From NCBI GenBank assembly GCA_031267645.1, contig JAIRYW010000014.1, positions 1 through 64,000 on the forward strand: DNA of 64,000 bases, given 5' to 3'. This DNA comes from Propionibacteriaceae bacterium. GTDB taxonomy: Bacteria > Actinomycetota > Actinomycetes > Propionibacteriales > Propionibacteriaceae. The translations under genes were made by a program, and so were the position numbers. The notes beneath the pieces were generated by a model. The model was not told where the DNA came from and ran no database searches. It saw only the letters and a program-made list of their open reading frames with translations. Positions 16,765 to 24,916 of the stretch are shown in pieces; position 1 is the first letter of the stretch, and every line of letters begins with the position of its first letter.

Positions 16765-17591
16765 CGCAGGTCTGTGACCGGGGCCGGGTCCATGTCGTCG
16801 AAGGTCTTGTTCTCACCCGCCATGGCCCAGACGAAGGAGTAGGCGGCGGTGCCGACCCCGGAGTGGATCGACCAACTGGGCGAGATGACGGCTTGGCGGT
16901 CGGCCACCAGCAGATGGCGGGTCTGGTCGGGCTGGCCGCAGAGGTGGATGACGCGGGCCTCATCCGGCAGGTCGAAGTAGAGGTAGCACTCGGTCCGACG
17001 GTCGTGGGTGTGGGCCGGCATGGTGTTCCACATGTTGCCGGGATGGAGGCTGGTGACCCCCATCACGACCTGGCAGGAGGCCACGCCGTCGGCGTGGATG
17101 TATTGGTTCAGGGTGCGCCGATTGGAGGTCAACTGGTCGCCCAGTTCTCGTACCGTGCCCTGGCCGGGCTGGACCAAGACGGTCGGATAGCTGGTGTGGG
17201 CCGGGGCGGAGAAGAGGTAGAAGGCGGCGGGCTGGCCGGGGTCGGCGCTGGCGAACTCGACTTCGCCGGCGCCGCGGCCGATGTACAGGCAGGCGCCGTG
17301 GGCCAGCTGATAGCTGACTCCGTCGACCGTGACCGTCCCCGAGCCGCCGACGTTGACCAGGCCGGCCTCGCGCTGGTCGAAGAATCCGGCGCTGCGCAGC
17401 TCGGGCGGGGCTTGCAGTCGGATCGGGCCGGACACCGGCTGGAGGCCGCCCAAGACGATGCGGTCGTGGTGGGTGTAGACCAAGCGGGTCTGGTCGGGCG
17501 CGAAGACCTGCTCGATCAGGTACTTCTGACGCAGTCCGGCGCTGTCCAGACCGAGCATCTGCTCCGGCGCGGTGGCGTATCGCTGTTCCAT
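16761..17591 (-). CDS. kduI: 5-keto-4-deoxyuronate isomerase
   Basis: 276-residue KduI, the cupin metalloenzyme that isomerises 5-keto-4-deoxyuronate (4-deoxy-L-threo-5-hexosulose uronate) to 3-deoxy-D-glycero-2,5-hexodiulosonate. The zinc ligands are all present: His194, His196, Glu201 (NTMPAHTHDRRTECYLYF) and His243 (SIHSGVG), with the same spacing as in E. coli KduI. The full length is family-typical. The start (MEQRYATAPEQ) lies behind AGGAGAAGG. It is the only uronate gene on the minus strand at this end and has its own promoter region carrying motifs shared with the DUF2264 promoter. Confidence 0.96.
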   Translation of the reverse strand: MEQRYATAPEQMLGLDSAGLRQKYLIEQVFAPDQTRLVYTHHDRIVLGGLQPVSGPIRLQAPPELRSAGFFDQREAGLVNVGGSGTVTVDGVSYQLAHGACLYIGRGAGEVEFASADPGQPAAFYLFSAPAHTSYPTVLVQPGQGTVRELGDQLTSNRRTLNQYIHADGVASCQVVMGVTSLHPGNMWNTMPAHTHDRRTECYLYFDLPDEARVIHLCGQPDQTRHLLVADRQAVISPSWSIHSGVGTAAYSFVWAMAGENKTFDDMDPAPVTDLR

Positions 17592-17662
17592 CTGGCCCTT
17601 CTCCTGTCAGGTTCGCGGTCGAGCCGCCCCAGCGGCGGGTGACCTGGTCCCCATCCTAAGAC

Positions 17663-17689
17663 CGAATGATCACAAGCGCACTCGATCAT
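17663..17689. promoter_or_regulatory. candidate operator upstream of kduI
   Basis: On the minus strand ATGATCGAG (17681-17689) and TGATCATTCG (17663-17672) lie about 75-95 bases before the kduI start. Both match exactly the motif pair upstream of the DUF2264 gene, in swapped order. Confidence 0.55.
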
Positions 17690-17866
17690 GCAGAGACGAT
17701 CCGATAAAGCCCAGAAGTGATCTCATACGAACACCGCCGAACGGCGGCGCGCGCCTTCCCGGTCGGCGCGGACCGGTCCGTCGGCGGCTGGGGAGCCGGC
17801 TGGAAAGGGCTGGCGCTGACAACTGGCAGGTCCATGGTCAGGGCCAACCATGGTAGAGTCGGCCCA

Positions 17867-17966
17867 TTGGAGGGGAGTATCTCCCCGTGGAGGGTTCGTC
17901 ACCACGTCCGGGTTGGCCGGTCCGGGTCCTCCGGTTCGCATCCTGGCTGAGCGAGAGAGACCTCCA
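17867..17966 (+). promoter_or_regulatory. yybP-ykoY (manganese) riboswitch
   Basis: The leader of the TerC gene carries the family signature: TGGAGG at 17868-17873 pairs with CCTCCA at 17961-17966 to form P1, followed by GGGGAGTA at the 5' side and CTGAGCGAGA just before the 3' strand. These are the two conserved loop-docking segments of the Mn2+-sensing yybP-ykoY class, which very often precedes TerC-like and other Mn2+ efflux genes. The middle stems are GC-rich and were not checked base by base. Mn2+ would be expected to turn expression on. Confidence 0.85.
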
Positions 17967-18000
17967 GACGTGATCGGTCGCGTCTTAGGAGGGGAGACTT

Positions 18001-18987
18001 ATGCAAGTTCACGTTGTGACTTGGATCATCTCGTTCGCTGTCGTCATCGGCGTCATAGCGCTCGATTTCTTCTTCCACGTCCGCCAACCCCACGTCCCTA
18101 GCTTCCGCGAGTCGGTGACTTGGATCGCCATCTACGTCTCGGCCGCCGTCTTGTTCGGCGTCGGCTTGGGCCTGACGGCTGGGTGGACCTCGGCCGGCGA
18201 GTTCTTCGCCGGCTACTTCACCGAAGAGTCCCTCTCTTTGGACAACCTCTTCGTCTTCATGTTGATCATGACCAAGTTCCGAGTGCCGCGCGAGGCCGAG
18301 CAGAAGGTGCTGTTGGTCGGCATCTCCTTGGCCTTGGTGTTGCGGGCCGGCTTCATCATGATCGGGGCCGCCATCATCGAGCGGCTGTCGGCCATCTTCT
18401 ACCTCTTCGGCGCCTTCCTGGTCTACACCGCCGTCAAACTGGTGGTGGACCACTACCGCAAGGACGAGGCGGCCGCCTACCGGGAGCCCCGGCTGGTCGC
18501 TTTGGTGCGCCGTTGGCTCCCCACCACCTCGGAATACCAGGGCGACCGTGTCACGGTCCGCCTGGAGGGCAAACGCCATTTCACCCCCTTGTTCATGGTC
18601 ATGGTGGCGATCGGCTCGACCGACCTGCTGTTCGCGATGGACTCCATCCCGGCCATCTTCGGGCTCACCCACGAGCCTTACCTGGTCTTCATGGCCAACG
18701 CCTGCGCCTTGCTCGGCCTGCGTCAGATCTACTTCCTGATCGGCGGCCTGCTGGATCGGTTGGTCTACCTGCCCCAGGGCCTGTCCGTCATCCTCGGCTT
18801 CATCGGCTGCAAACTGGTCTTGGAGGCCTTGGCCACCAACGAGCTGCCCTTCCTCAACGGCGGCCAGCCCATCCACCTGTGGGAGCCCTCCTTGGAAGTC
18901 TCTTTGGGCGTCGTGATCGGCACCTTGGTCGTAGTCGTGATCGCTTCCAGGATCAAGACCTGGCGCGACCGCCGCCGGGCCGCTTGA
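18001..18987 (+). CDS. TerC family integral membrane protein
   Basis: 328-residue TerC family protein with about nine membrane segments. The two conserved acidic signatures are visible: EESLSLDNLFVFMLIM (about 75-90) and STDLLFAMDSIPAIF (about 206-220), thought to bind divalent metal. Members export Mn2+ or Ca2+ or help metalate secreted enzymes; older names refer to tellurium resistance. The yybP-ykoY riboswitch in its leader argues strongly for Mn2+ homeostasis here. ATG 18001 follows AGGAGGGGAG. The gene is not linked to other ter genes, so a tellurite role is unlikely. Confidence 0.93.
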   Translation: MQVHVVTWIISFAVVIGVIALDFFFHVRQPHVPSFRESVTWIAIYVSAAVLFGVGLGLTAGWTSAGEFFAGYFTEESLSLDNLFVFMLIMTKFRVPREAEQKVLLVGISLALVLRAGFIMIGAAIIERLSAIFYLFGAFLVYTAVKLVVDHYRKDEAAAYREPRLVALVRRWLPTTSEYQGDRVTVRLEGKRHFTPLFMVMVAIGSTDLLFAMDSIPAIFGLTHEPYLVFMANACALLGLRQIYFLIGGLLDRLVYLPQGLSVILGFIGCKLVLEALATNELPFLNGGQPIHLWEPSLEVSLGVVIGTLVVVVIASRIKTWRDRRRAA

Positions 18988-19023
18988 GAGTGGCCCGGAC
19001 CGTTCAACCGTTATCCTGTGGGA

Positions 19024-20427
19024 ATGTCAGTCGCTAACGTCGTCAGCCCTCGGACGATGGCGTACCAGCGGCGGCGGGCCGGTGTGCCGCTGCCCCCGAC
19101 CCAGGACGGTCGGCTGCGGCGGGTCCTGCGCAGCCGCTGGACTTGGACCCTGTTGGCGGTCGGCCTGCTCTGTTGCTGGTGCGGCCGTGACGCCTACCTG
19201 ACCGTGACCGCCCCCTTGGCCCAGTCCGACCAGACCACCATCCCCGGCCTGAACGACGACGCCCTGCGGCTGGCCGCCAAGTACGCCGCTTTGACCTTGG
19301 TGCCTTTGACCCTGCTCTTCTTGCTGGCCGACCGTTTCCGGCCCCAGCGTCTGGTGATCTGGTTGATCGCCCTGCTGTGGGGCGGCTTGGTGGCGGTCGA
19401 CCTGTCTTTGAACCTGAACGACTGGGTCGGCGCGCGACTGGCCGTGGTGGACCAGGTCGGCGGCACCCTGCAGAGTCGCGTGGCCATCTACGTGGCCCCC
19501 TTCGTGGAGGAGTCCACCAAGGCCACGGTCATCTTCCTGATCGCCTTCCTCGACCGGGGCCGGATCACCAGCCGGCTGTCCGGCGTCGTCTTGGCCGGAT
19601 TGTCGGCGGTCGGCTTCGCCTTCACCGAGAACATCGTCTATTACGCCCGGGTGATCGTCTACGGCTCGTACACCGAATCGGCCGGCGACGTCCAAGCCGC
19701 TCTGATCCAGATCGTCAAGATGCGCGGCCTGTACACCTGCTTCGGCCATCCGCTGTTCACCATGATGACCGGACTGGGGGTGGCCGTGGCGGTGCGTCAG
19801 CGCTCCAAGCTGGTCCGGGTCTTGGCCCCGGTGGCCGGCTTCCTGCTGGCCGCCCTGTCGCACATGTTGTTCAATTTCGTGGCCAGTCTGGCCGATCAGA
19901 GCGTCGCTGTGCGGATGTACATTTTCGCGGCCCTGCCCCTGGTGGCCGGGGCCGTCTTGCTGGTGGTGACGAGCTGTCTGGCCCAGGGCCGCCTGATCCG
20001 CGACCGGCTGACAGACTACGTCGTGATGGGCTGGCTGCCGGCCACCTACCCGGCTTTGTTCGGCCGGCTCCGGACCCGCGGTTGGGCCTTGGCCATGAGC
20101 CTGTGGCACGGCAGCTTCTGGGCCACCTGGCGCTTGCAGCGGGCCGTCACCGAGCTGGCTCACCTGCGCGATGGCGTGACCCGCGGACTGGTCGACCAGG
20201 GTGGCTTGGGGCGCGAACACGAGTTGATCGGCCGCATCCGTCAGGCCAGATCTCAACGTGCGATTGAGAATCCTGGCGGACTACGGCCCTACTTGTGGCG
20301 GCGCCGAGGGGAAAAGATAGGCTATCCAGGGCCGCTGGACTCGGCGGCGCCTTTGGCGAGCCCTGGCCTGGGGGCCGGGTCGCCGCGGTCCACGGCGGTC
20401 GACCCCCGCTGGGGACCACCAGCCTGA
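19024..20427 (+). CDS. PrsW family intramembrane protease
   Basis: 467-residue multi-pass membrane protein with the PrsW metalloprotease motifs in order: EESTK (near 162), FTENIVYY (near 201), a GHPLF motif (near 240) and HMLFN (near 279), which together would hold a zinc and catalytic Glu. PrsW-like proteases cleave membrane-bound anti-sigma factors in the best-known case (Bacillus RsiW); no such target is encoded nearby. A cytosolic C-terminal tail of about 130 residues is charged and poorly conserved. The start is uncertain: GTG 19018 and ATG 19024 are in frame, there is no ribosome binding site, and TATCCT at 19012-19017 may be a -10 for a leaderless transcript beginning at the ATG. Confidence 0.85.
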   Translation: MSVANVVSPRTMAYQRRRAGVPLPPTQDGRLRRVLRSRWTWTLLAVGLLCCWCGRDAYLTVTAPLAQSDQTTIPGLNDDALRLAAKYAALTLVPLTLLFLLADRFRPQRLVIWLIALLWGGLVAVDLSLNLNDWVGARLAVVDQVGGTLQSRVAIYVAPFVEESTKATVIFLIAFLDRGRITSRLSGVVLAGLSAVGFAFTENIVYYARVIVYGSYTESAGDVQAALIQIVKMRGLYTCFGHPLFTMMTGLGVAVAVRQRSKLVRVLAPVAGFLLAALSHMLFNFVASLADQSVAVRMYIFAALPLVAGAVLLVVTSCLAQGRLIRDRLTDYVVMGWLPATYPALFGRLRTRGWALAMSLWHGSFWATWRLQRAVTELAHLRDGVTRGLVDQGGLGREHELIGRIRQARSQRAIENPGGLRPYLWRRRGEKIGYPGPLDSAAPLASPGLGAGSPRSTAVDPRWGPPA

Positions 20428-20444
20428 GTGGGAGGAGGCGGAAC

Positions 20445-22277
20445 GTGGCTAGTGCGCTGGAATCAGCTCTGGCGTTGTTGCGCGCCGCCTTCCAGGCGGT
20501 TCGCCTCGATCTGCCTCTGCCCAGCCAGGCCCAGACCCGGGCCAAGGTCGACCACGCTCTGGGTCAACTGGACGATTACGTCATGCCCCGGCTGCGCCAG
20601 ATCAAAGCCCCCCTGCTGGTGATCGTGGGCGGCTCCACCGGGGCCGGCAAGTCGACCTTGGTCAACTCCATCATCGGCCACGCCGTCTCGCCCACCGGGG
20701 TGATCCGTCCCACCACCAAGTCGCCGGTCCTGATCCACCACCCCCAGGACACCGAGTGGTTCGTCGACGGCCGGGTCCTGCCCGGCCTGGCCCGTTCCAC
20801 CGCCGCCGATAGGGACGTCCACGTGCTCAGGATCGTGGCCGACCCGGTCATGCCGCGCGGCATGGCGGTGTTGGACGCCCCCGACATCGACTCGATCGAC
20901 GCCCAGAACCGGGCCCTGGCCTCTCAGCTGCTGGCGGCCGGCGATCTTTGGCTCTTCATCACCTCGGCCGCCCGTTACGCCGACGCCGTGCCGTGGGAAT
21001 ACCTGGCTGAGGCGGTCGAGCGCAGCGCCGCCGTGGCGGTGGTGCTGGACCGCATCCCACCGGCCGCCATGACCGAGGTGCCGTCCCACCTGGCCGCCAT
21101 GATGACGGACCGTGGCTTGGGCAATTCGCCCTTCTTCGCGGTGCCGGAGACGATCGTGGACGAGCGGGGCCTGCTGCCCGGCGCCGCGGTCGAGCCGATC
21201 CGGGCTTGGTTGACCGCCCTGGCCTCGGACCAGCGCACTCGGGGCCTGGTGGTGATGAAGACCTTGGACGGCGCCATCTCGGCCTTGGCCGGGCAAGCCC
21301 CGCTGATCGCGCGCGGCCAGAGGGATCAGCTCGAAGTGGCCGAGTCGCTGCGTCAGGACGCCGCCGCCGCCTTCGCCCTCTCCATCGAAGAGGTGACGCG
21401 CCAGATCCAAGACGGTGTCTTGTTGCGCGACGAGGTGCTGACCCGGTGGCAGGACTACGTCGGCACGGGCCAGTTGACCCGCCATCTGGAGTCCCGCTTG
21501 GCCCGCTGGCGCGACCGGGTCGGCCGCACGGTCAGGGGCCAGCCGATCGAGGCCGACGACGCCAAGCAGGCCGTCGAGTCCGGTTTGGAGGCCCTCTTGG
21601 GGCAGGCCGGCGAGCGGGCTTGCGAACGGGCCGAAGCCTCTTGGCTGGCCCACCCGGCCGGCCGGGTCGTGATCCAGCGCAGCGGGGCGGCCCTGTCCCA
21701 GGTCGGGTCCGGTTTCTCCGACCAGGTGGCGCGCACGATCCAGGACTGGCAGTCCGACGTGCTCGACCTGGTCAGCCAGGAGGGCTCCGGCAAACGGATC
21801 CAGGCCCGGGTGGCGGCCCTGGGCGTCAACGCCGTCGGCGTCTCTTTGATGTTGGTGGCCTTCTCCCACACCGGTGGTTTGGCCGGGGCCGAGCTGGGCT
21901 TGGCCGGCGGCACCGCCGTGGTGGCTCAGAAGGTGTTGGAGATGGTCTTCGGCGACGAGGCCATCCGCCGTTTGGCGGTCAAGTCCAAAGAACTGTTGGA
22001 CGCCCGGGTCAAGACCTTGATGTCGACTCAGCTGCGGCGTTTCACGGCCGCTCTGGAGTCGCTCCGCCTCGACCCCCGTCTGCCCGGCGAGATCGTGGAC
22101 GCGGCCGAGTGGGTCGAGCGTCTGCGCAGCGAGGAGCTCGTCAATCTCAGTCTGCAAGCTGTTTTGACGACCACCGAGCAGGCTGCCATCCAAGCCGTGG
22201 AGGGAGTTCGCACGAACAGCTTGGAACAGGTCATAAACTCCCGTCAGACCACATCGGCGACGGTCGGAGGGAGTTGA
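20445..22277 (+). CDS. dynamin-like GTPase (first of pair)
   Basis: 610-residue GTPase of the bacterial dynamin-like/YfjP type. The P-loop GGSTGAGKST occupies residues 62-71 and a switch-I-like IRPTTKSP stretch lies near residue 90. The G3 motif reads DAPDIDS rather than DxxG. A classical NKxD is not seen. The C-terminal half is helical, with a hydrophobic glycine-rich hairpin (LMLVAFSHTGGLAGAELGLAGG) near residues 465-486 that may insert in membrane. Start GTG 20445 is set by GGAGGAGG; a longer frame runs back into prsW. The stop is one base before the start of the second GTPase, so the pair is translationally coupled. Role unknown; membrane remodelling or ribosome binding are the family options. 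Confidence 0.85.
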   Translation: MASALESALALLRAAFQAVRLDLPLPSQAQTRAKVDHALGQLDDYVMPRLRQIKAPLLVIVGGSTGAGKSTLVNSIIGHAVSPTGVIRPTTKSPVLIHHPQDTEWFVDGRVLPGLARSTAADRDVHVLRIVADPVMPRGMAVLDAPDIDSIDAQNRALASQLLAAGDLWLFITSAARYADAVPWEYLAEAVERSAAVAVVLDRIPPAAMTEVPSHLAAMMTDRGLGNSPFFAVPETIVDERGLLPGAAVEPIRAWLTALASDQRTRGLVVMKTLDGAISALAGQAPLIARGQRDQLEVAESLRQDAAAAFALSIEEVTRQIQDGVLLRDEVLTRWQDYVGTGQLTRHLESRLARWRDRVGRTVRGQPIEADDAKQAVESGLEALLGQAGERACERAEASWLAHPAGRVVIQRSGAALSQVGSGFSDQVARTIQDWQSDVLDLVSQEGSGKRIQARVAALGVNAVGVSLMLVAFSHTGGLAGAELGLAGGTAVVAQKVLEMVFGDEAIRRLAVKSKELLDARVKTLMSTQLRRFTAALESLRLDPRLPGEIVDAAEWVERLRSEELVNLSLQAVLTTTEQAAIQAVEGVRTNSLEQVINSRQTTSATVGGS

Positions 22278-22278
22278 C

Positions 22279-23889
22279 ATGACAGAGCCCTCAGTCAACT
22301 CTGGTTTGACTGTGCCGCAGACCTTGCGCGCCCTGCAGGAGCTGATCGACAGCTGCCGGGGTCGGGTCGACGAAGCCTTGGTCGACCAGGCCCAGGCCTT
22401 GGCCAACCGGGCCGATCAGCGCCTGTCGATGGCCGGCGACACCACCGTGGTGGCCATCGCCGGTGCCACCGGGGCCGGCAAGTCGACCCTCTTCAACGCC
22501 CTCTCGCGCACCGCTCTGGCCGAGACCGGGGTGCGTCGACCGACCACCTCGCAGGCCATGTCGGTCACCTTCGGGACGGCGGACGCCAGCGAGCTGTTGA
22601 GTTGGCTGGGCATCCCACGGCGCCACTCTGCCCCCGGCCGTGACCTGACCGACCTGGTCTTGATCGATCTGCCGGACTACGACTCCACCGTCCAACGCCA
22701 CCGCGACGAGGTCGACCGCTTGGTCAATCTGGTCGACGTCATCCTCTGGGTGGTCGACCCTCAGAAATACGCCGACGCCGCTTTGCACGAGCGCTACTTG
22801 ATCCCGCTGTCCTCCCACGCCGACGTCATGTTGTTCGTGCTCAACCAGATCGACCGGGTGCGTCCGGAGCAGGTCGACAAGATTCGGTCCGACATGGCCC
22901 AACTGCTGGTGCGCGAGGGCATCGGCGGAGTCGAGATCCACGCCCTCTCGGCCGCCACCGGCCAGGGCGTCGAACAATTGCGTCAGGTCTTGCGCGAGGT
23001 GGCGGCCCGGAAACAGGCCGTGGCCGCCCGTCTGTTGGCCGACGTCACCGCCATGGCTTGTCGGCTGCGCCAAGAGGTGGCGACGGACGAGGTGGGCGAA
23101 CTGTCCCAGGCCACCGTCGATCGCCTCGACCAGGCCATCGCCTCGGCGGCCGGGGTGGACGATGTGACGGACGCCGTCGAGGTGTCCTGGCGGCAGCGGG
23201 GGGCGATCGCCACCGGCTGGCCGATCCTGACCTGGCGCCATCGTCTGAGGTCCGACCCGTTGCGCCGGCTCCAGGCCAAGACGCGCGCTTCGGCCGAGGC
23301 CGACGAGGCCGTCCGACGGACGGTGCTGCGCTCTTGGCGGCCGGTGCCCCAGGCCCGGCTCGACTCGGCTCTGCGAGCCATGACGGACGATTCCATCGCT
23401 CAGCTGCCGCGCGGTTGGCAGGACGCCATCCAGCGGGCCGCTCGGCTGCGCCAGGGCGAGCTGCCGGAGCTGTTGGACCAGGCCATCGCCGCCGCCGACC
23501 TCGGCTTGACCCGTCGGCCGGGTTGGTGGTCGCTGGCCCGGTTGGCCCAGTGGCTCTTCTTCATAGCTTTCGTGGGCGGTCTGCTGTGGTGGGCCGGGGC
23601 CTTGCTCTGGCCCAGCTTGCCCCGCTTGACAGTCGGGCCGCTGGCCGGCCCGCCGGCCCTGGCCCTGGGCGGTCTGGTGGCCGGGCTGCTGCTGGCCGGG
23701 CTGAGCCGTTTGGCGGTCGGAGTCCAGGCCCGGGCCAAAGCCGCCACGGCCGGACGGCGTCTGCGTCGGGCCATCGGCCAAGTCACCCAACTGGCCGTGG
23801 TCGCCCCGGTCAACGAGGAATTGCGGCGTCACAACCAGGCTCGCGCCGCCCTCAACCGGTTGCTGTCTCCGCGCCGCCTGGCTCTCTGA
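22279..23889 (+). CDS. YfjP-like GTPase with C-terminal membrane anchor
   Basis: 536-residue GTPase with G1 AGATGAGKST (61-70), a VRRPTTSQ switch, G3 DLPD (130-133) and G4 NQID (189-192), followed by a helical region and two hydrophobic segments (about 417-440 and 450-475), then a basic tail. The architecture matches YfjP/50S-ribosome-binding GTPase proteins found as tandem pairs with a dynamin-like GTPase in actinobacteria. Its G4 motif is better preserved than in the upstream partner, hinting at one active and one regulatory subunit (inference). ATG 22279 follows GGAGGG with one base between the genes. Function is not established. Confidence 0.85.
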   Translation: MTEPSVNSGLTVPQTLRALQELIDSCRGRVDEALVDQAQALANRADQRLSMAGDTTVVAIAGATGAGKSTLFNALSRTALAETGVRRPTTSQAMSVTFGTADASELLSWLGIPRRHSAPGRDLTDLVLIDLPDYDSTVQRHRDEVDRLVNLVDVILWVVDPQKYADAALHERYLIPLSSHADVMLFVLNQIDRVRPEQVDKIRSDMAQLLVREGIGGVEIHALSAATGQGVEQLRQVLREVAARKQAVAARLLADVTAMACRLRQEVATDEVGELSQATVDRLDQAIASAAGVDDVTDAVEVSWRQRGAIATGWPILTWRHRLRSDPLRRLQAKTRASAEADEAVRRTVLRSWRPVPQARLDSALRAMTDDSIAQLPRGWQDAIQRAARLRQGELPELLDQAIAAADLGLTRRPGWWSLARLAQWLFFIAFVGGLLWWAGALLWPSLPRLTVGPLAGPPALALGGLVAGLLLAGLSRLAVGVQARAKAATAGRRLRRAIGQVTQLAVVAPVNEELRRHNQARAALNRLLSPRRLAL

Positions 23890-24088
23890 AGCGGCTTTCG
23901 GGCCGGAGCTAGGCCTCGACCCCACGACACCAGCCGCCAGCGCGCGTCCGCTAAGTCCTGCCCTCTCCTCGTCCGCTTGTGCACAGATTCGACCCGATCG
24001 GCCCGACTCGGTCCACAGTCCCGGCCCGCGCCGCCGCCTCGGACCGTCGGCCCGCATGGTCAGGGCATCGATCTCTTTAGGAGGAGAC

Positions 24089-24541
24089 ATGGACATCTCC
24101 ATCACACTGACCGGGCGTCTGGGCGGCGAAGTCGAGCTCAAGAGCACTCGGGCCGGGGTCCCGATGGCTTCTTTCCGGCTCGGTTCGACCCCTCGGATCC
24201 GACGGGACGACGTCTGGGTGGACGGTTCGACCACTTGGATCTCGGTCGTCTGTTACCGCGGCCTGGCCGAGAACGTGGCGCTCAGTTTGAACAAGGGCGA
24301 TCCCGTCATCGTCGAGGGCCGCCTGCGCACGACGACTTGGACCGATCCCAACGGCGACCGCCACGAGCGTCTGGTGGTCGAGGCCAGCGCCATCGGCCAC
24401 GATCTGACCTGGGGCACCAGCCTCTATCGTCGTCCCCAGCGGCGTCTGGAGGCGGTCGATCCGTCCGAGTCGGCCGACCTGGCCGAAGCGGCCCCCGCGC
24501 TCGAGTCCGGCGACCTGGTCCCAGCCGGTTCCCGGGCCTAG
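24089..24541 (+). CDS. ssb: single-stranded DNA-binding protein paralogue
   Basis: 150-residue OB-fold protein of the SSB family: MDISITLTGRLGGEVELKST, FRLGSTPR, TTWISVVCYRGLAENVALSL and KGDPVIVEGRLRTTTW (residues 75-90) are the core strands. The C-terminus is a short acidic/Ala-rich stretch ending in VPAGSRA and lacks the DDIPF-like tip by which replicative SSB recruits partners. It is therefore probably a secondary SSB, as actinobacteria often carry two. It has its own AGGAGGAG site and lies downstream of the GTPase pair, a neighbourhood I recognise from other actinobacteria but cannot explain. Confidence 0.85.
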   Translation: MDISITLTGRLGGEVELKSTRAGVPMASFRLGSTPRIRRDDVWVDGSTTWISVVCYRGLAENVALSLNKGDPVIVEGRLRTTTWTDPNGDRHERLVVEASAIGHDLTWGTSLYRRPQRRLEAVDPSESADLAEAAPALESGDLVPAGSRA

Positions 24542-24717
24542 TTCGGTCTCCCCGGTCGGGTCCGGCGACTTGGCCCCAGTCCGGTTCCGGGCTTAGCCGG
24601 TCCCCGTGGTCGGGTCCCGGGCTGGGCCGGCCGGGCCGGCCCGGTTCCGGCGGTTGATTTATCTCAGATTCTGGCGGTCGGTCGGCCGGTTCAAAATCGA
24701 CGTATGATTCGTGCCAA

Positions 24718-24727
24718 TATCCGGATA
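24718..24727. promoter_or_regulatory. palindromic operator, copy 1
   Basis: TATCCGGATA, a perfect 10-bp palindrome, ends six bases before the TTGACA of the peptide-transporter promoter. An identical copy lies 131 bases downstream. Confidence 0.6.
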
Positions 24728-24732
24728 ATCGA

Positions 24733-24761
24733 TTGACAATGCGGCGAGAGCCGTGTGTAAA
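24733..24761 (+). promoter_or_regulatory. promoter of the peptide ABC operon
   Basis: TTGACA (24733-24738), a 17-base spacer and TGTAAA (24756-24761) match sigma-70 spacing. The transcript would have a leader of about 150 bases containing the second operator. Confidence 0.6.
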
Positions 24762-24848
24762 CTCTCCGAAACTGTTCCAGATTGGATGGTTCAGACCGGC
24801 TGACGTCAGTGGTGTCGGCCTGCTTTCCGATCATTATCACGATTAATT

Positions 24849-24858
24849 TATCCGGATA
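24849..24858. promoter_or_regulatory. palindromic operator, copy 2
   Basis: Second perfect TATCCGGATA. The matching 12-mer TTATCCGGATAT is the inverted form of copy 1 (ATATCCGGATAA). Its place inside the transcribed leader suggests looping or roadblock repression. Confidence 0.6.
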
Positions 24859-24916
24859 TTTTCGTCTCCGATAACCGCTTCACACTAGTCTTGTAACTTT
24901 TCACATTAGGAAAGGT

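Larger units (their letters stand above)
24542..24916. other. 375-bp intergenic control region
   Basis: The first 110 bases are GC-rich and contain imperfect repeats of the ssb 3' end (GGTCGGGTCCGGCGACTTGG-like). From about 24660 on it is strikingly AT-richer than the surroundings and holds the twin operators and promoter listed separately. No coding frame is supported. Confidence 0.7.

Noticed and set aside
18001..18987. tellurite resistance operon
   Set aside because: Only a TerC-family protein is present, without TerA/B/D/E, and the leader is a manganese riboswitch.
24542..24660. second ssb fragment downstream of ssb
   Set aside because: The similarity is a short GC-rich repeat of the 3' end, not a recognisable OB-fold segment.
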